Positions 23,144 to 32,255 of a stretch of DNA of 64,000 nucleotides are shown in pieces; the stretch's first letter is position 1; every line of letters begins with the position of its first letter. A program made the translations under genes and the position numbers. The notes below the pieces were generated by a model that did no database searches, was not told where the DNA came from, and was given only the letters and a program-made list of their open reading frames with translations. The stretch comes from Micromonospora sp. C31 (GTDB lineage: Bacteria > Actinomycetota > Actinomycetes > Mycobacteriales > Micromonosporaceae): positions 1 through 64,000 of the forward strand of contig NZ_JAGPXN010000017.1 in NCBI RefSeq assembly GCF_018070575.1. The letters are read 5' to 3'.

Positions 23144-24334
23144 TCAGGACTGCGATGTCCTGCGGCGGCCGTGGAGGAGCAGGGCCGTGCCGACGGCGAC
23201 GGCGATGCTGCCGAGGCTCGTCAGAACGGGCACCAGGGTGCTACCGCCGCTGCCTCCGGTCACCGGCAGTTCCGTACGGGTGGGAGTCGGCAGCACGGTA
23301 GGACTCCCGGTGGGCTGACCGGTCGGAGCGCCTGTCGGTGTGGCCGTGGACGTCGCGGTGGGTGCCCCAGTCGGCGTCACGGTCGCCGTGGGCGTGGCCG
23401 TCGATGTCGCGGTGGGCGTCGCCGTGGGCGTCGCCGTCGATGTCGCGGTGGGCGTCGCGGTGGGCGTCGCCGTCGATGTCGCGGTGGGCGTCGCCGTCGG
23501 AGTCGCCGTGGGCGTCGCCGTGGGCGTCGCCGTCGGAGTCGCCGTCGGAGTCGCCGTGGGCGTCGCCGTCGGGGTGGTTGTCGGGGTGGTTGTCGGGGTT
23601 CCTGTCGGCTGTAGGCAGACGGGGGCGTTGATGGTGTTGGTGTCGAGGGTGACGGCGCCGGTCCGGGCCAGGGCGCGGCCCTGCAGGGTCGCGCCGGTGT
23701 TCATGGTGATGGAGGCCTGGGCCAGGATGTTGCCCACGAACCGGGTCCCGGTGCCGATCGTGGCCGAACTGCCCACCTGCCAGTAGACGTTGCAGGGTGA
23801 GGCGCCGTTGATGAACACGACGCTGCTGTCGGAGGCGGTGACGAGAGTGGAGTCGATCTGGAAGATGAACACGGCCGCCGGGTTGGCCTGCGAGTCGAGC
23901 GTCAGGGTGCCGGTCAGTTGCGCGGCGCCGATCCGGTACACCCCGGGCAGGAGCGTGAGTCCGCCGAGTTCCGAAGCGAGGTTGGTGAACGGGGTCCGGC
24001 CGGCGGCGTCGTTGTAGGCGGTGGTCAGGTCGTCCTTGGCCTGCAGGGCGACGGCGTCGCCGAGGTGGGTCTCACCGGCGACGATGCCCGGCGGGAAGCC
24101 TGGTGCGGTGTTGCCGGGGTGGACGCCGAGATCCTGCGCCAGGAAACTCGGGCCGGTGTTGGTGACGGTGGAGCCGGCCAGCACCGAGAAGTCCGCCGCC
24201 GTCCCCAGACCGACCGGCGCCGGCTGGGCGCTGGCGCCGGTGCCGCTGAAGATCAGCACGGCGACAGCCGCGGTGACGGCTGCGAGCGCCGTCAGCGCGG
24301 CGTGTCGACGATGACGGATCGGAATGACTGTCAC
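23144..24334 (-). CDS. DUF3494 ice-binding-like, LPXTG-anchored surface protein
   Basis: A 396-residue exported protein. Residues 1-36 form a signal peptide (Arg/His-rich start, Ala/Val-rich core, A-S-A-Q-P cleavage region). Residues about 38-240 match the DUF3494 ice-binding beta-solenoid (L-G-T-A-A-D-F-S-V-L-A-G-S-T-V-T-N-T-G). Residues about 243-350 are Thr-Pro-Ala-Thr repeats, a wall-spanning stalk. The end carries a true sortase signal LPVTG (356-360), a hydrophobic helix and an R-R-R tail. It is therefore probably linked to peptidoglycan. DUF3494 proteins bind ice or act as adhesins; ice binding is not shown here. GTG start after GGAGAGGG. Confidence 0.8.
   Translation of the reverse strand: MTVIPIRHRRHAALTALAAVTAAVAVLIFSGTGASAQPAPVGLGTAADFSVLAGSTVTNTGPSFLAQDLGVHPGNTAPGFPPGIVAGETHLGDAVALQAKDDLTTAYNDAAGRTPFTNLASELGGLTLLPGVYRIGAAQLTGTLTLDSQANPAAVFIFQIDSTLVTASDSSVVFINGASPCNVYWQVGSSATIGTGTRFVGNILAQASITMNTGATLQGRALARTGAVTLDTNTINAPVCLQPTGTPTTTPTTTPTATPTATPTATPTATPTATPTATPTATPTATSTATPTATPTATSTATPTATPTATSTATPTATVTPTGAPTATSTATPTGAPTGQPTGSPTVLPTPTRTELPVTGGSGGSTLVPVLTSLGSIAVAVGTALLLHGRRRTSQS
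23330..23595. repeat. degenerate 12/18-bp repeats encoding Thr-Pro-Ala stalk
   Basis: Some twenty tandem copies of a short unit (core GGCGTCGCCGTC on the plus strand) lie inside the ice-binding-like gene and encode the T-P-T-A repeats. Variation is mainly between GTCGGAGTC, GTGGGCGTC and GTCGATGTC. The copy number could change by replication slippage and so alter stalk length. Confidence 0.75.
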
Positions 24335-25141
24335 GATTGTGGCCCTCTCCTGGCGCGGCTCCGGCAGGCGCTGCCGCGACGGCAGCCAAGCCCGCGCCGG
24401 ACGCAAAGTAGTCGAATCGGACTTTCGCACATCTAAAGTCACAATAATGCCGAAACCGTCGAATCTCTCGACTGGTCGCGGCCGGCGGGCAGGGCGGCCG
24501 GTCCTTCACCAACCCCTGATCGCGTACGTCTGCCGGCGAACCCGTCAGTGGCCCGGCAGTCCAGCGAATCGGCGGGCGGCGCCTGCGCCGCGAGACGAGG
24601 ACGGAGGCGGCCGACGCCCGCCGACCCGGCTCCTGGCGTGGCGGGCGGTCGACGGCGCGCGGGATCGGCAGACAGGTGCGCACGATTATGAAGATGCCGA
24701 TTGTGGCGAGTTCGAATGCTTTGCCTTCTACGGGTAAGAATCATCTCGCGCTCGGCGAGGTCCGCCGCCTCCTGGCACACCTGACCATCTGCCGGGGGTG
24801 CCGAAAAGAACGCCGCGTCGGCCGCGATCCCGGGCCTGGCCGCGCCCGGTCCCATCCGTTACCGCAGCATTTCCCCGTCGGCCCGGACAGGCCGGCCCGC
24901 ATGTCGCTAGCGGCCCCTCCGGGAATCCTCTCGGCCGTCACGGCCTTCGGCCTCACGGCCCAGGAAGGCGCGTCAATCGGGAAAATCCGTACCGCTCCCG
25001 GTAACTGGTGCGAATCGCGGGCGCACTGACAGCATTGGGGACTCGGCTCGCCGACCGGGGGCGATTCGGTAGCATACGCGCGGGATGAGGAGCGTCGGTG
25101 GTCGGCCATCGGTGCGAAACCGGCCGAGACGCGGTGGTCAC
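24335..25141. other. gene-free stretch between divergent genes
   Basis: No convincing coding frame is present. GC content is locally lower than in the genes, especially around 24405-24460 and 24680-24740. It holds the divergent promoters of the ice-binding-like gene (minus) and the MOSC gene (plus); TAGCAT at 25071 is a possible -10 box for the latter. Nothing else is recognised. Confidence 0.4.
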
Positions 25142-25984
25142 ATGGACAACACCCGGTACGAAGTGGCGCGACTGTGTCGGTTTCCGGTCAAGTCGATGCT
25201 CGGCGAGTTCGTGCAGGAGTGCGAGTTCGGCTTCGACGGCCTCACCGGTGACCGCGGATACGCCCTCGTCGACGACCTGACCGGCCTGGTGGCGAGCGCC
25301 AAGCGTCCGCGCCGCTGGCGGGCGCTGCTCACCTGTTCCGCCCGGGTCGTGCCGGCCGGGTCGACCGGGGCGCTCAGCGTCGAGATCACGTTCCCGGACG
25401 GCAAGACCGGCCGCACCGGAGAGCGGTGGGTCGACGACGCGCTGAGCGAACTGCTCGACCGCCGGGTCCACCTGGTCGACCGGCCGCCCCCCGGCGCGGC
25501 GATCGAACGCGCCAATCCGCTCCAGGCACTCGTGGACGACGCCGGGACGAGGTCGGCCCCGGTGCACCCGCTGGGCGGCGCGGCGCCCGGCACCTTCTTC
25601 GACTTCGCCCCGATCCACCTGCTGACCACGGCCGCCCTACGCCGGATCGGCGAACTGGGCGGGCCCACGTCCCCAGTGCGGTACCGGCCCAACCTCGTGG
25701 TCTCCACGCCCGAGGGCGAAAGCGGGTTCCTGGAGAACTCCTGGGCCGGACGGCGCCTGCTGGTCGGCTCGGACGTCCTGCTCGACGTCATCGTCCCCAC
25801 CCCCCGCTGTGCCGTTCCCACCCTGGACCACGGCTCGCTGCCGGCCGACAGGGCGGCCCTGTCGGTGCCGGCGCGGCACAACCGGATCGCCAGCGTGGGC
25901 AACGAGCCCTGCGCCGGCGCGTACGCCCGGGTGGTGCGGCCGGGGCGGGTCCGAACGGGGGACCGGATCCAACTGGTCGGCTGA
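25142..25984 (+). CDS. MOSC domain protein
   Basis: A 280-residue protein with an N-terminal MOSC beta-barrel (starting L-C-R-F-P-V-K-S-M-L-G-E, residues about 10-21, and G-L-T-G-D-R-G-Y-A-L-V-D) and a C-terminal MOSC domain ending with V-R-P-G-R-V-R-T-G-D. The conserved Cys of MOSC sulfur-carrier proteins is present in T-P-R-C-A-V-P-T. Family members transfer sulfur for molybdenum cofactor or reduce N-hydroxylated compounds (mARC-like). It lies 363 nt upstream of the hydroxamate cluster in the same direction; whether it belongs to it is unknown. The ATG at 25142 is the best start. Confidence 0.8.
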   Translation: MDNTRYEVARLCRFPVKSMLGEFVQECEFGFDGLTGDRGYALVDDLTGLVASAKRPRRWRALLTCSARVVPAGSTGALSVEITFPDGKTGRTGERWVDDALSELLDRRVHLVDRPPPGAAIERANPLQALVDDAGTRSAPVHPLGGAAPGTFFDFAPIHLLTTAALRRIGELGGPTSPVRYRPNLVVSTPEGESGFLENSWAGRRLLVGSDVLLDVIVPTPRCAVPTLDHGSLPADRAALSVPARHNRIASVGNEPCAGAYARVVRPGRVRTGDRIQLVG

Positions 25985-26347
25985 CCTCCGGCCGGCCGGC
26001 CAGGTGACCGCACGTGCCGCGATATCCCCTCGTCATGCCCCTGAGCTGGGCAGAGACCTCTGTACGGGGCAGTCGGCGACCGACCCGGCGCCGCGACGGG
26101 CTGCGCGCTAGGCCATAACAACGCCAGTGGTCTATGGACTGACCGGTGATCGACTCGCTACTCAGAGTTATTGGGCCCGAGGGCGCGAGCTGCGACTTTA
26201 CGGAAGATCGCCACAGGCTGTGCATTAAGATTGATGAACATCTATCAAAATATCAATGATTGAGGAAAATACCAGCCAGTAACTTTCCCGCCGATGGCCG
26301 GCTTGGCGGTGGTAGGGTCCAAAAGCGTCTTCGGGGAGGAACCAGAA
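25985..26347 (+). promoter_or_regulatory. AT-rich control region ahead of the hydroxamate cluster
   Basis: Base composition drops sharply at 26150-26290. TTGAT (26231-26235) and ATCAA (26244-26248, repeated at 26252-26256) form an inverted repeat with an extra half site, and CAATGATTG (26254-26262) is palindromic. This is a likely operator for a cluster regulator. The GGGGAGGA ribosome-binding site of the next gene is at 26333-26340. No gene is seen in the stretch. Confidence 0.45.
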
Positions 26348-27304
26348 GTGGTGGGCCTGGTCACACAAAGTCTCTTTTCGAACTGGCACGATCGGGCAAG
26401 CGTCCGAATTGCACCGCATCGACTTCTTCGTGACGAGCGGGAGCAGGGGAAGGCACTCTTCTCTCGGCATTTGATGCCCTATCTGGAACACCCTGAGGTG
26501 CGCGCTCTATCCGCCGACACGATCGACTCGCTGATCGCGCAGCAACTCTATTCGTACCTGAACTTCGTATCGAACCTAGAGTCTAAGATCGTCAATAGAG
26601 GAACCAAGCTGATCGCGCATGGTGAGCTGGCGTTCCCGGTGCCGCAGAAAGTGCGGCTGGACGCCTGGAAGATCTACTGCGACGAGGCGCACCACGCGCT
26701 CAGTGGCTTCGACCTGATCCACCAGGTCAGCCAGGGCACCGGCATCGCTGCCCTGCCGTACTCCTTCGACGGGATCATGCGTCGGCTGGACAACGCCGGG
26801 CAGCCTCTGGAGGAGGAGGCCCCGCACCTGGTGCACCTGCTCCAGGTGGTCGTCTTCGAGACCGTGGTGACCTCGCTGCTCACCGACATCCCCCGCGATC
26901 CCACGGTGGTGACCGCCGTCCGCGAGGTGGTGGACGACCACGCCCGCGACGAACGGTGGCACCACGCCTTCTACAGCCTCTTCTACGACCACCTCTGGGC
27001 GACGCTCCCACCGGACACACGGAGCCGGGCGGCGCGGGCGCTGCCCGAGCTGATCACGGCGTGCCTGGCACCGGACCGGGCGGCCATCGGCACCGCGCTG
27101 GAGTCGGTCGGGCTGCCCCGGGACACGGTGCGGGGGGTGCTGGACGAGACCTACACCGACGAGATGGTGACCGCCCAGATCCGACACGCCGCCCGCCGCA
27201 GCATCCGGATGTTCGCCGAACACGACGTACTCGACCTGCCGGGCGGCTGGGACGCCTTCGCGAAGGCGGGGCTGCTCCTGTCCAAGGAGGAGGAACGACG
27301 TTGA
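26348..27304 (+). CDS. AurF-like di-iron N-oxygenase
   Basis: A 318-residue non-heme di-iron oxygenase of the AurF family, which oxidises amino groups to hydroxylamine or nitro groups. All seven metal ligands expected from AurF are present with near-identical spacing: E78, E113 and H116 (E-A-H-H), E171, H198, E202 and H205 (H-A-R-D-E-R-W-H). In this cluster it probably N-hydroxylates the amide made by the AsnB-like enzyme, giving the hydroxamate. GTG start after GGGGAGGA (GTG 26351 also possible). Its stop overlaps the TTG start of the mutase gene, and it opens the first cluster operon. Confidence 0.82.
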   Translation: MVGLVTQSLFSNWHDRASVRIAPHRLLRDEREQGKALFSRHLMPYLEHPEVRALSADTIDSLIAQQLYSYLNFVSNLESKIVNRGTKLIAHGELAFPVPQKVRLDAWKIYCDEAHHALSGFDLIHQVSQGTGIAALPYSFDGIMRRLDNAGQPLEEEAPHLVHLLQVVVFETVVTSLLTDIPRDPTVVTAVREVVDDHARDERWHHAFYSLFYDHLWATLPPDTRSRAARALPELITACLAPDRAAIGTALESVGLPRDTVRGVLDETYTDEMVTAQIRHAARRSIRMFAEHDVLDLPGGWDAFAKAGLLLSKEEERR

Positions 27305-28803
27305 GCATCGAGGACGCGATCGGAGCACCCGCTGCGGCGGCCGGCCCGAGCCGGCCCGGTGAGTTCCCGTACGACGCCGGCATCCACCCGACCGGCTACA
27401 CCACCAAACCCTGGACCATCCGGCAGCTCGCCGGGCTGGGCGACGCCAACGACACCAACGCCCGGTTCCGCTACCTGCTGGACCGCGGTGAGACGGGGCT
27501 CTCCCTCGCCTTCGACCTGCCCACCCAGATGGGCCTCGACCCGGACGACCCCCGGGCCGAGGGCGAGGTCGGACGGGCCGGCGTCTCGATCGCCACCGTC
27601 GACGACCTCGCCGCCGTCTTCGCCGGCATCCCGCTCGACCGGGTCTCGGTCTCCTTCACCATCAACGCCACCGCTCCCATGGTGCTGGCGATGTGGATCG
27701 TCGCCGCCGAGGAGTCCGGGGTCGACCCGAAGGCGCTGCGCGGCACGCTCCAGAACGAGATGCTCAAGGAGCACCTGGCCCGCAAGGCGTACATCTTCGA
27801 CCTCGACCACAGCTTCCGGTTCTCGCTGGACGTGATCGAGCACTGCGTCCGCCACCTGCCCAAGGTCAACCCGATCTCGATCTCCGGCGGGCACGCCCGG
27901 GAGGCGGGCGCCGACCGGGGCCTGGAGGTGGCGTGCGGCATCGCCGACGCCGAGCAGTACCTCGACGGCATGCTGGCTCGGGGGTTCACGGTCGACGAGG
28001 TCGCCCCCCAGTTCAGCTTCATCTACGGCGCACACCTGGAGCTGCTGGCGGAGGCCGCGAAGTTCCGCGCCGCCCGCCGGCTGTACGCCCGCCGGATGGC
28101 CGAGCACTACGGCGCCCGCAACCCCCGCTCGATGCGGATGCGGATCCAGGTCAACACGTTCGGGTCGACCCTCGCCGTGCAGGAGCCGCTGAACAACATC
28201 GCCCGGACCACCGTCTCCGCCCTGGCCGCCGTCCTGGGGGGCGTTCAGTCACTGCATGTCTGCGCCTTCGACGAGGCCGCACAGACGCCGGGTGAACTGG
28301 CGGCGCGGGTGGCCCTGAGGGTCCAGCAGATCATGCTGACGGAGACCGACGTCGCCCGGCACGTGGATCCGCTCGGCGGCTCCGCCGTCATCGAGCAGTT
28401 GGTCGACGAGATCGAGCAGACGGCGGTGGACTGGCTGGACCGGATCGCCGAGCGGGGCGGCCTGCTGGCCTCCGTGCGCTCGGGGTGGCTGGAGAGCGTC
28501 ATCGAGGAGATGGCCTTCCACGACGAGAGCGGCCCGCGAGTCGGCGTCCGGGACAGCCACGAATACGCCGAGGAGAAGCAGCTGCTCCGGGACCAGCACC
28601 GGACCGGCGTCGCCGCCGGCCGCCGCCGGCCCTTCACCCGGACGGACTGCACGGGGCCACTGGAGCGCGTCCGCGCCTGCGTCGAGCAGGACGAGAACGT
28701 GCTGCCCGCCCTGATCGAGGCGGCCCGGGCGCGGGCGACGGTGGGCCAGATGAGGGCCGCCGTGGCCGCGGGCATCGGCGGTCGGAACACGCCGACCGCC
28801 TGA
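27301..28803 (+). CDS. acyl-CoA mutase large subunit (methylmalonyl/ethylmalonyl type)
   Basis: A 500-residue B12-dependent acyl-CoA mutase catalytic (TIM-barrel) subunit. Seen: Y-D-A-G-I-H-P-T-G-Y, T-I-R-Q-L-A-G-L-G-D-A, S-L-A-F-D-L-P-T-Q-M-G-L-D, S-F-T-I-N-A-T-A and I-S-I-S-G-G-H-A-R-E-A-G-A. The C-terminal cobalamin-binding domain (D-x-H-x-x-G) is absent, as in IcmA-type large subunits, and no small-subunit gene lies in the window. Expected role: alkylmalonyl-CoA to alkylsuccinyl-CoA, after the CCR and epimerase of this cluster. TTG start with an AAGGAGGAGG site, overlapping the previous stop. Confidence 0.85.
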   Translation: MSIEDAIGAPAAAAGPSRPGEFPYDAGIHPTGYTTKPWTIRQLAGLGDANDTNARFRYLLDRGETGLSLAFDLPTQMGLDPDDPRAEGEVGRAGVSIATVDDLAAVFAGIPLDRVSVSFTINATAPMVLAMWIVAAEESGVDPKALRGTLQNEMLKEHLARKAYIFDLDHSFRFSLDVIEHCVRHLPKVNPISISGGHAREAGADRGLEVACGIADAEQYLDGMLARGFTVDEVAPQFSFIYGAHLELLAEAAKFRAARRLYARRMAEHYGARNPRSMRMRIQVNTFGSTLAVQEPLNNIARTTVSALAAVLGGVQSLHVCAFDEAAQTPGELAARVALRVQQIMLTETDVARHVDPLGGSAVIEQLVDEIEQTAVDWLDRIAERGGLLASVRSGWLESVIEEMAFHDESGPRVGVRDSHEYAEEKQLLRDQHRTGVAAGRRRPFTRTDCTGPLERVRACVEQDENVLPALIEAARARATVGQMRAAVAAGIGGRNTPTA

Positions 28804-28843
28804 GGCGGCCGGTGGACGGAACACGACATGAGAGGAAGTGCAC

Positions 28844-30703
28844 GTGTGCGGGATTGCGGGTCTGGTCGACTTCCGACCGCCGATGCAGGACCACACGGAA
28901 CTGGTCACCTCGATGGCCAACGAACTGGCGTGGCGAGGGCCGGATGACCTCGGGGTCTGGGTGCACCAGCACGTCGGCTTCGGCGTCCGTCGGCTCTCCG
29001 TCATCGACATCCACGGCGGCCGCCAACCGATGGTGGAACACCGTCCCGACGAGCCCCCGGTGGCCCTCGCCTACACGGGCGAGGTCTTCAACTGCCCGGA
29101 ACTCCGGGCCGAACTGGGCGCCCGGGGCCACCGGTTCAGCACCACCAGCGACACCGAGGTGGTGCTGCGGGCGTACCTGGAGTGGGGTGCGGCGTGCGCC
29201 GAGCGTCTGCTGGGCATGTTCGCCTTCGCCGTCTGGGACGGGCGCACCGAGGAACTGCTGCTCGTCCGGGACCGGTTCGGGATCTACCCGTTGCACTACG
29301 CCGAGGTCGACGGCGGCATCGTCTTCGGCTCCGAGCTGAAGGCACTGCTCGCCCACCCCGCGGTGCGACCGGAGGTCGACCTGGACGGCCTCCGGGCCAT
29401 CGTCGGCTTCGTCAAGGCACCCGACCACGGGATCTTCCGCGGCACCAAGGAGCTGCTCCCGGGCACCGTCCTCCGGTCGGGGCGCAACGGCAGCTCGTTG
29501 CACACCTACTGGTCGCTGCCGGCACGGGAGCACACCGACGACCTCGACACCACCGTCGCCACCGTCCGGGAACTGCTGGAGGACAGCGTCCGTCGGCAGA
29601 TCGTCTCCGACGTGCCGCTGGGCTCCTTCCTCTCCGGCGGCCTGGACTCCAGCGCCATCGCCGCGCTCGCCGTGCGGGCGATGCGCGAGCGCGGTGACGA
29701 GAAGTTGCGGACGTTCTCGGTGGACTACGCCGGCCATGCCGAGACCTTCCGCCCCGACGAGGTACGCAGCACCCCGGACTATCCGTTCGTCGAGCTGATG
29801 GCGAAGTACCTGGGCACCGAGCACACCCGGGTGACTCTCACCACCGACCAGCTGATGGACCCGCAGGTACGCAGCGCGGTGCTCCGGGCTCGCGACATCC
29901 CCACCTCCCTGGGAGACCTGGACACCTCCCTCTACCTGCTGAGCAAGGCGTTCCGGCAGGACTGCACGGTGGCGCTGACCGGCGACGCCGCCGACGAGCT
30001 CTTCGGCGGCTACCACTGGTTCCTCGACCCGCACTACCGGCAGGCCGAGTCGCTGCCCTGGCTGGAGTTCGCCCGCCGGATGATGGGCAAGAACCAGATG
30101 CGCAACACCGGCCTGCTCGCGCCGGACCTGGTGAAGACGCTCGACACCGAGCGCTTCGACCAGGACGCCTACCACACCGCGGTGGCCGGCGTGCCGGTGC
30201 TCGACGGTGAGAGCGAGATCGACCGGCAGATGCGGCAGATGACGTACCTGAACCTGACCGGCTACCTGCGGATCATTCTCGACCGCAAGGACCGGATCGG
30301 CATGGCGGCCGCCCTGGAGGGTCGCGTGCCCTTCACCGACCACCGACTCGTCGAGTACGTCTTCAACGTGCCGTGGTCGATGAAGTCGTTCGACGGCCGG
30401 GAGAAGAGCCTGCTCCGCGCCGCGGTACGCGACCTGCTGCCGCCCTCGGTGCTCTACCGCCAGAAGGCCGGATACCCGCCCACCGACGACCCCCGCTACG
30501 CCGAGGTGCTCCGCGAGCAGACGGCCGCGCTGATCCGCGACGACTCGGCCCCGATCCAGCCGTACCTCGACCTGGACACGGCTCGGTCCTACCTCACCGA
30601 TCCAGGCGGCCCGGCCGGCGATGTGGTCAACCGGTTCAGCATGGAGATGGTGCTCTATCTCAACGAGTGGCTCGACCGCTACCAGGTCCGGGTCCTGACC
30701 TAG
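28844..30703 (+). CDS. asparagine synthetase-like amidotransferase
   Basis: A 619-residue glutamine-dependent amidotransferase of the AsnB family. The start GTG (28844) puts Cys at position 2 (MCGIAGLVDF), the glutaminase nucleophile. Residues 1-215 are the class II glutaminase domain; residues about 230-600 the synthetase domain with the PP-loop S-G-G-L-D-S-S and a G-D-A-A-D-E-L-F-G-G-Y motif. Such enzymes in secondary metabolism amidate carboxylates of intermediates. Here it probably converts the free acid of the alkylsuccinyl unit to an amide for N-oxidation. It lies 40 nt after the mutase gene with a GAGGAAG site. Confidence 0.85.
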   Translation: MCGIAGLVDFRPPMQDHTELVTSMANELAWRGPDDLGVWVHQHVGFGVRRLSVIDIHGGRQPMVEHRPDEPPVALAYTGEVFNCPELRAELGARGHRFSTTSDTEVVLRAYLEWGAACAERLLGMFAFAVWDGRTEELLLVRDRFGIYPLHYAEVDGGIVFGSELKALLAHPAVRPEVDLDGLRAIVGFVKAPDHGIFRGTKELLPGTVLRSGRNGSSLHTYWSLPAREHTDDLDTTVATVRELLEDSVRRQIVSDVPLGSFLSGGLDSSAIAALAVRAMRERGDEKLRTFSVDYAGHAETFRPDEVRSTPDYPFVELMAKYLGTEHTRVTLTTDQLMDPQVRSAVLRARDIPTSLGDLDTSLYLLSKAFRQDCTVALTGDAADELFGGYHWFLDPHYRQAESLPWLEFARRMMGKNQMRNTGLLAPDLVKTLDTERFDQDAYHTAVAGVPVLDGESEIDRQMRQMTYLNLTGYLRIILDRKDRIGMAAALEGRVPFTDHRLVEYVFNVPWSMKSFDGREKSLLRAAVRDLLPPSVLYRQKAGYPPTDDPRYAEVLREQTAALIRDDSAPIQPYLDLDTARSYLTDPGGPAGDVVNRFSMEMVLYLNEWLDRYQVRVLT

Positions 30704-30743
30704 GGCCCACCGACGCCGCCCCGTCCGGATTCCGGGGAAGGAC

Positions 30744-30759
30744 GGCCGGTGCGCCGGCC
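30744..30759 (+). terminator. hairpin after AsnB-like gene
   Basis: A perfect GGCCGG-TGCG-CCGGCC hairpin 41 nt after the stop codon, in the 175-nt gap before the N-hydroxylase gene. It may end the first cluster transcript; a new promoter would then lie between 30760 and 30878. Confidence 0.4.
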
Positions 30760-30878
30760 ACGACGACCGCACCCGCACGGGGAGCGCCACGTGACGGACT
30801 GCCGCCAACCCGGGTCTCCCGGGTCGGCGCAGTCGTGGATATCCGCACACAACACGTGAGCAGGGGATGGAAGGTGTC

Positions 30879-32255
30879 ATGACAGCTCCGCGACGCGCGG
30901 GGGCGCCGGTGGTGGACATCGCGGGCATCGGATTCGGTCCGTCGAATCTCGCACTGGCGATCGCCCTGCAGGAACACAACGAGAAGCAGCTGACCGGTGA
31001 CGGGCTGACCTCGGCGTTCTACGAGCGGCAGCAACGGTTCGGCTGGCATCGGGGGATGTTGATAGACGGCGCCACCATGCAGGTTTCGTTCCTCAAGGAC
31101 CTGGCCACCATGCGCAACCCGACCAGCGAGTACGGGTTCCTGTCCTACCTGCACAGCAAGGGCCGGCTTTCGGACTTCATCAACCACAAGATGCTCTTCC
31201 CCACCCGACTGGAGTTCCACGACTACCTGGAATGGACGGCGGCGAAGTTCGACCACCTGGTCTCGTACGACTCCGAGGTGGTCGAGGTGCTTCCCGTGCG
31301 GGAGCAGGACGCGATCGTGGCGCTCGACGTGCATGTCCGGTGTGACGGGGGAACGGGCCCGACGGCCGTCCAACGCACCCGCAACCTGGTGGTCGCCGCG
31401 GGGCTGGAGCCGGTGCCGCAGCCGGTGGGCAGCCCGTCGGAGCGGATCTTCCACAGCGCGCACCTGCTGGAGCGGGTGTCGGAGTTGGACAGCGAGCCGC
31501 GCACGGTGACCGTCATCGGGGCCGGGCAGAGCGCGGCGGAGTGCACCGAGTTCCTGCACCGCCGCTTTCCCGCGGCGCGGGTCTACGCCGTCTTCTCCCG
31601 CTACGGCTACAGCGTGGCCGACGACAACCCGTTCGCCAACCGCATCTTCGACCCAGGTGCCGTCGACGTCCACTTCGCAGCCCCGGACGAGGTCAAGCGA
31701 ATGCTCTTCGGCTACCACGGCAACACCAACTACGCCGTGGTGGACGTCGACCTCACCGACGAGCTCTACCGGCGGCTCTACCAGGAGCGGGTCCGGGGCG
31801 AGGAGCGGCTACGCGTACTCAACGCGGCCCGGACGCTCGACCTGCAACCGGTCGGCGACCGGGTCCGCGTCTCGGTCGCCTTCCTGCCGACCGGGGAGGT
31901 CACCAGCTTCGACTCGGACCTGGTGGTCTACGCCACCGGCTACCGGCCGCGGGACCCGCTGACGTTCCTCGGCGACGTGGGCCGGCACTGCCGGCTCGAC
32001 GACAACGGCCGGCTCCGGCTGCACCGCGACTACAGCCTGGTCACCGACCCCGAGCTGCGGTGCGGCATCTACCTGCAGGGCGGCACGGAGCACACGCACG
32101 GCATCTCCTCCGGCCTGTTGTCCAACTCGGCGATCCGCGCCGGGGAGATCGTGCAGTCGGTCGCCGAGGGGCAGCGGTCCGGGTCGGTCCGCACCCACCG
32201 CCCCGCGATGTCGGAACCGGCGCTGAGCGCGACACACGACGGACGGGGGAACTAG
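30879..32255 (+). CDS. L-ornithine/lysine N-hydroxylase (KtzI-like)
   Basis: A 458-residue flavin N-hydroxylating monooxygenase of the SidA/PvdA/IucD family. Seen: FAD motif G-I-G-F-G-P-S-N-L-A-L-A, Q-V-S-F-L-K-D-L-A-T substrate segment, NADPH motif V-I-G-A-G-Q-S-A-A-E, and the late A-T-G-Y-R-P signature. With the KtzT-like protein encoded two genes later it should form the known piperazate route: ornithine to N5-hydroxyornithine, then N-N bond formation. I choose ATG 30879, four nt after GGAAGG, over ATG 30867. Ornithine rather than lysine is inferred from context. Confidence 0.85.
   Translation: MTAPRRAGAPVVDIAGIGFGPSNLALAIALQEHNEKQLTGDGLTSAFYERQQRFGWHRGMLIDGATMQVSFLKDLATMRNPTSEYGFLSYLHSKGRLSDFINHKMLFPTRLEFHDYLEWTAAKFDHLVSYDSEVVEVLPVREQDAIVALDVHVRCDGGTGPTAVQRTRNLVVAAGLEPVPQPVGSPSERIFHSAHLLERVSELDSEPRTVTVIGAGQSAAECTEFLHRRFPAARVYAVFSRYGYSVADDNPFANRIFDPGAVDVHFAAPDEVKRMLFGYHGNTNYAVVDVDLTDELYRRLYQERVRGEERLRVLNAARTLDLQPVGDRVRVSVAFLPTGEVTSFDSDLVVYATGYRPRDPLTFLGDVGRHCRLDDNGRLRLHRDYSLVTDPELRCGIYLQGGTEHTHGISSGLLSNSAIRAGEIVQSVAEGQRSGSVRTHRPAMSEPALSATHDGRGN

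Noticed and set aside
23330..23600. Possible CRISPR-like repeat array
   Set aside because: The repeats are directly tandem, lack unique spacers and encode the Thr-Pro-Ala stalk of a surface protein.
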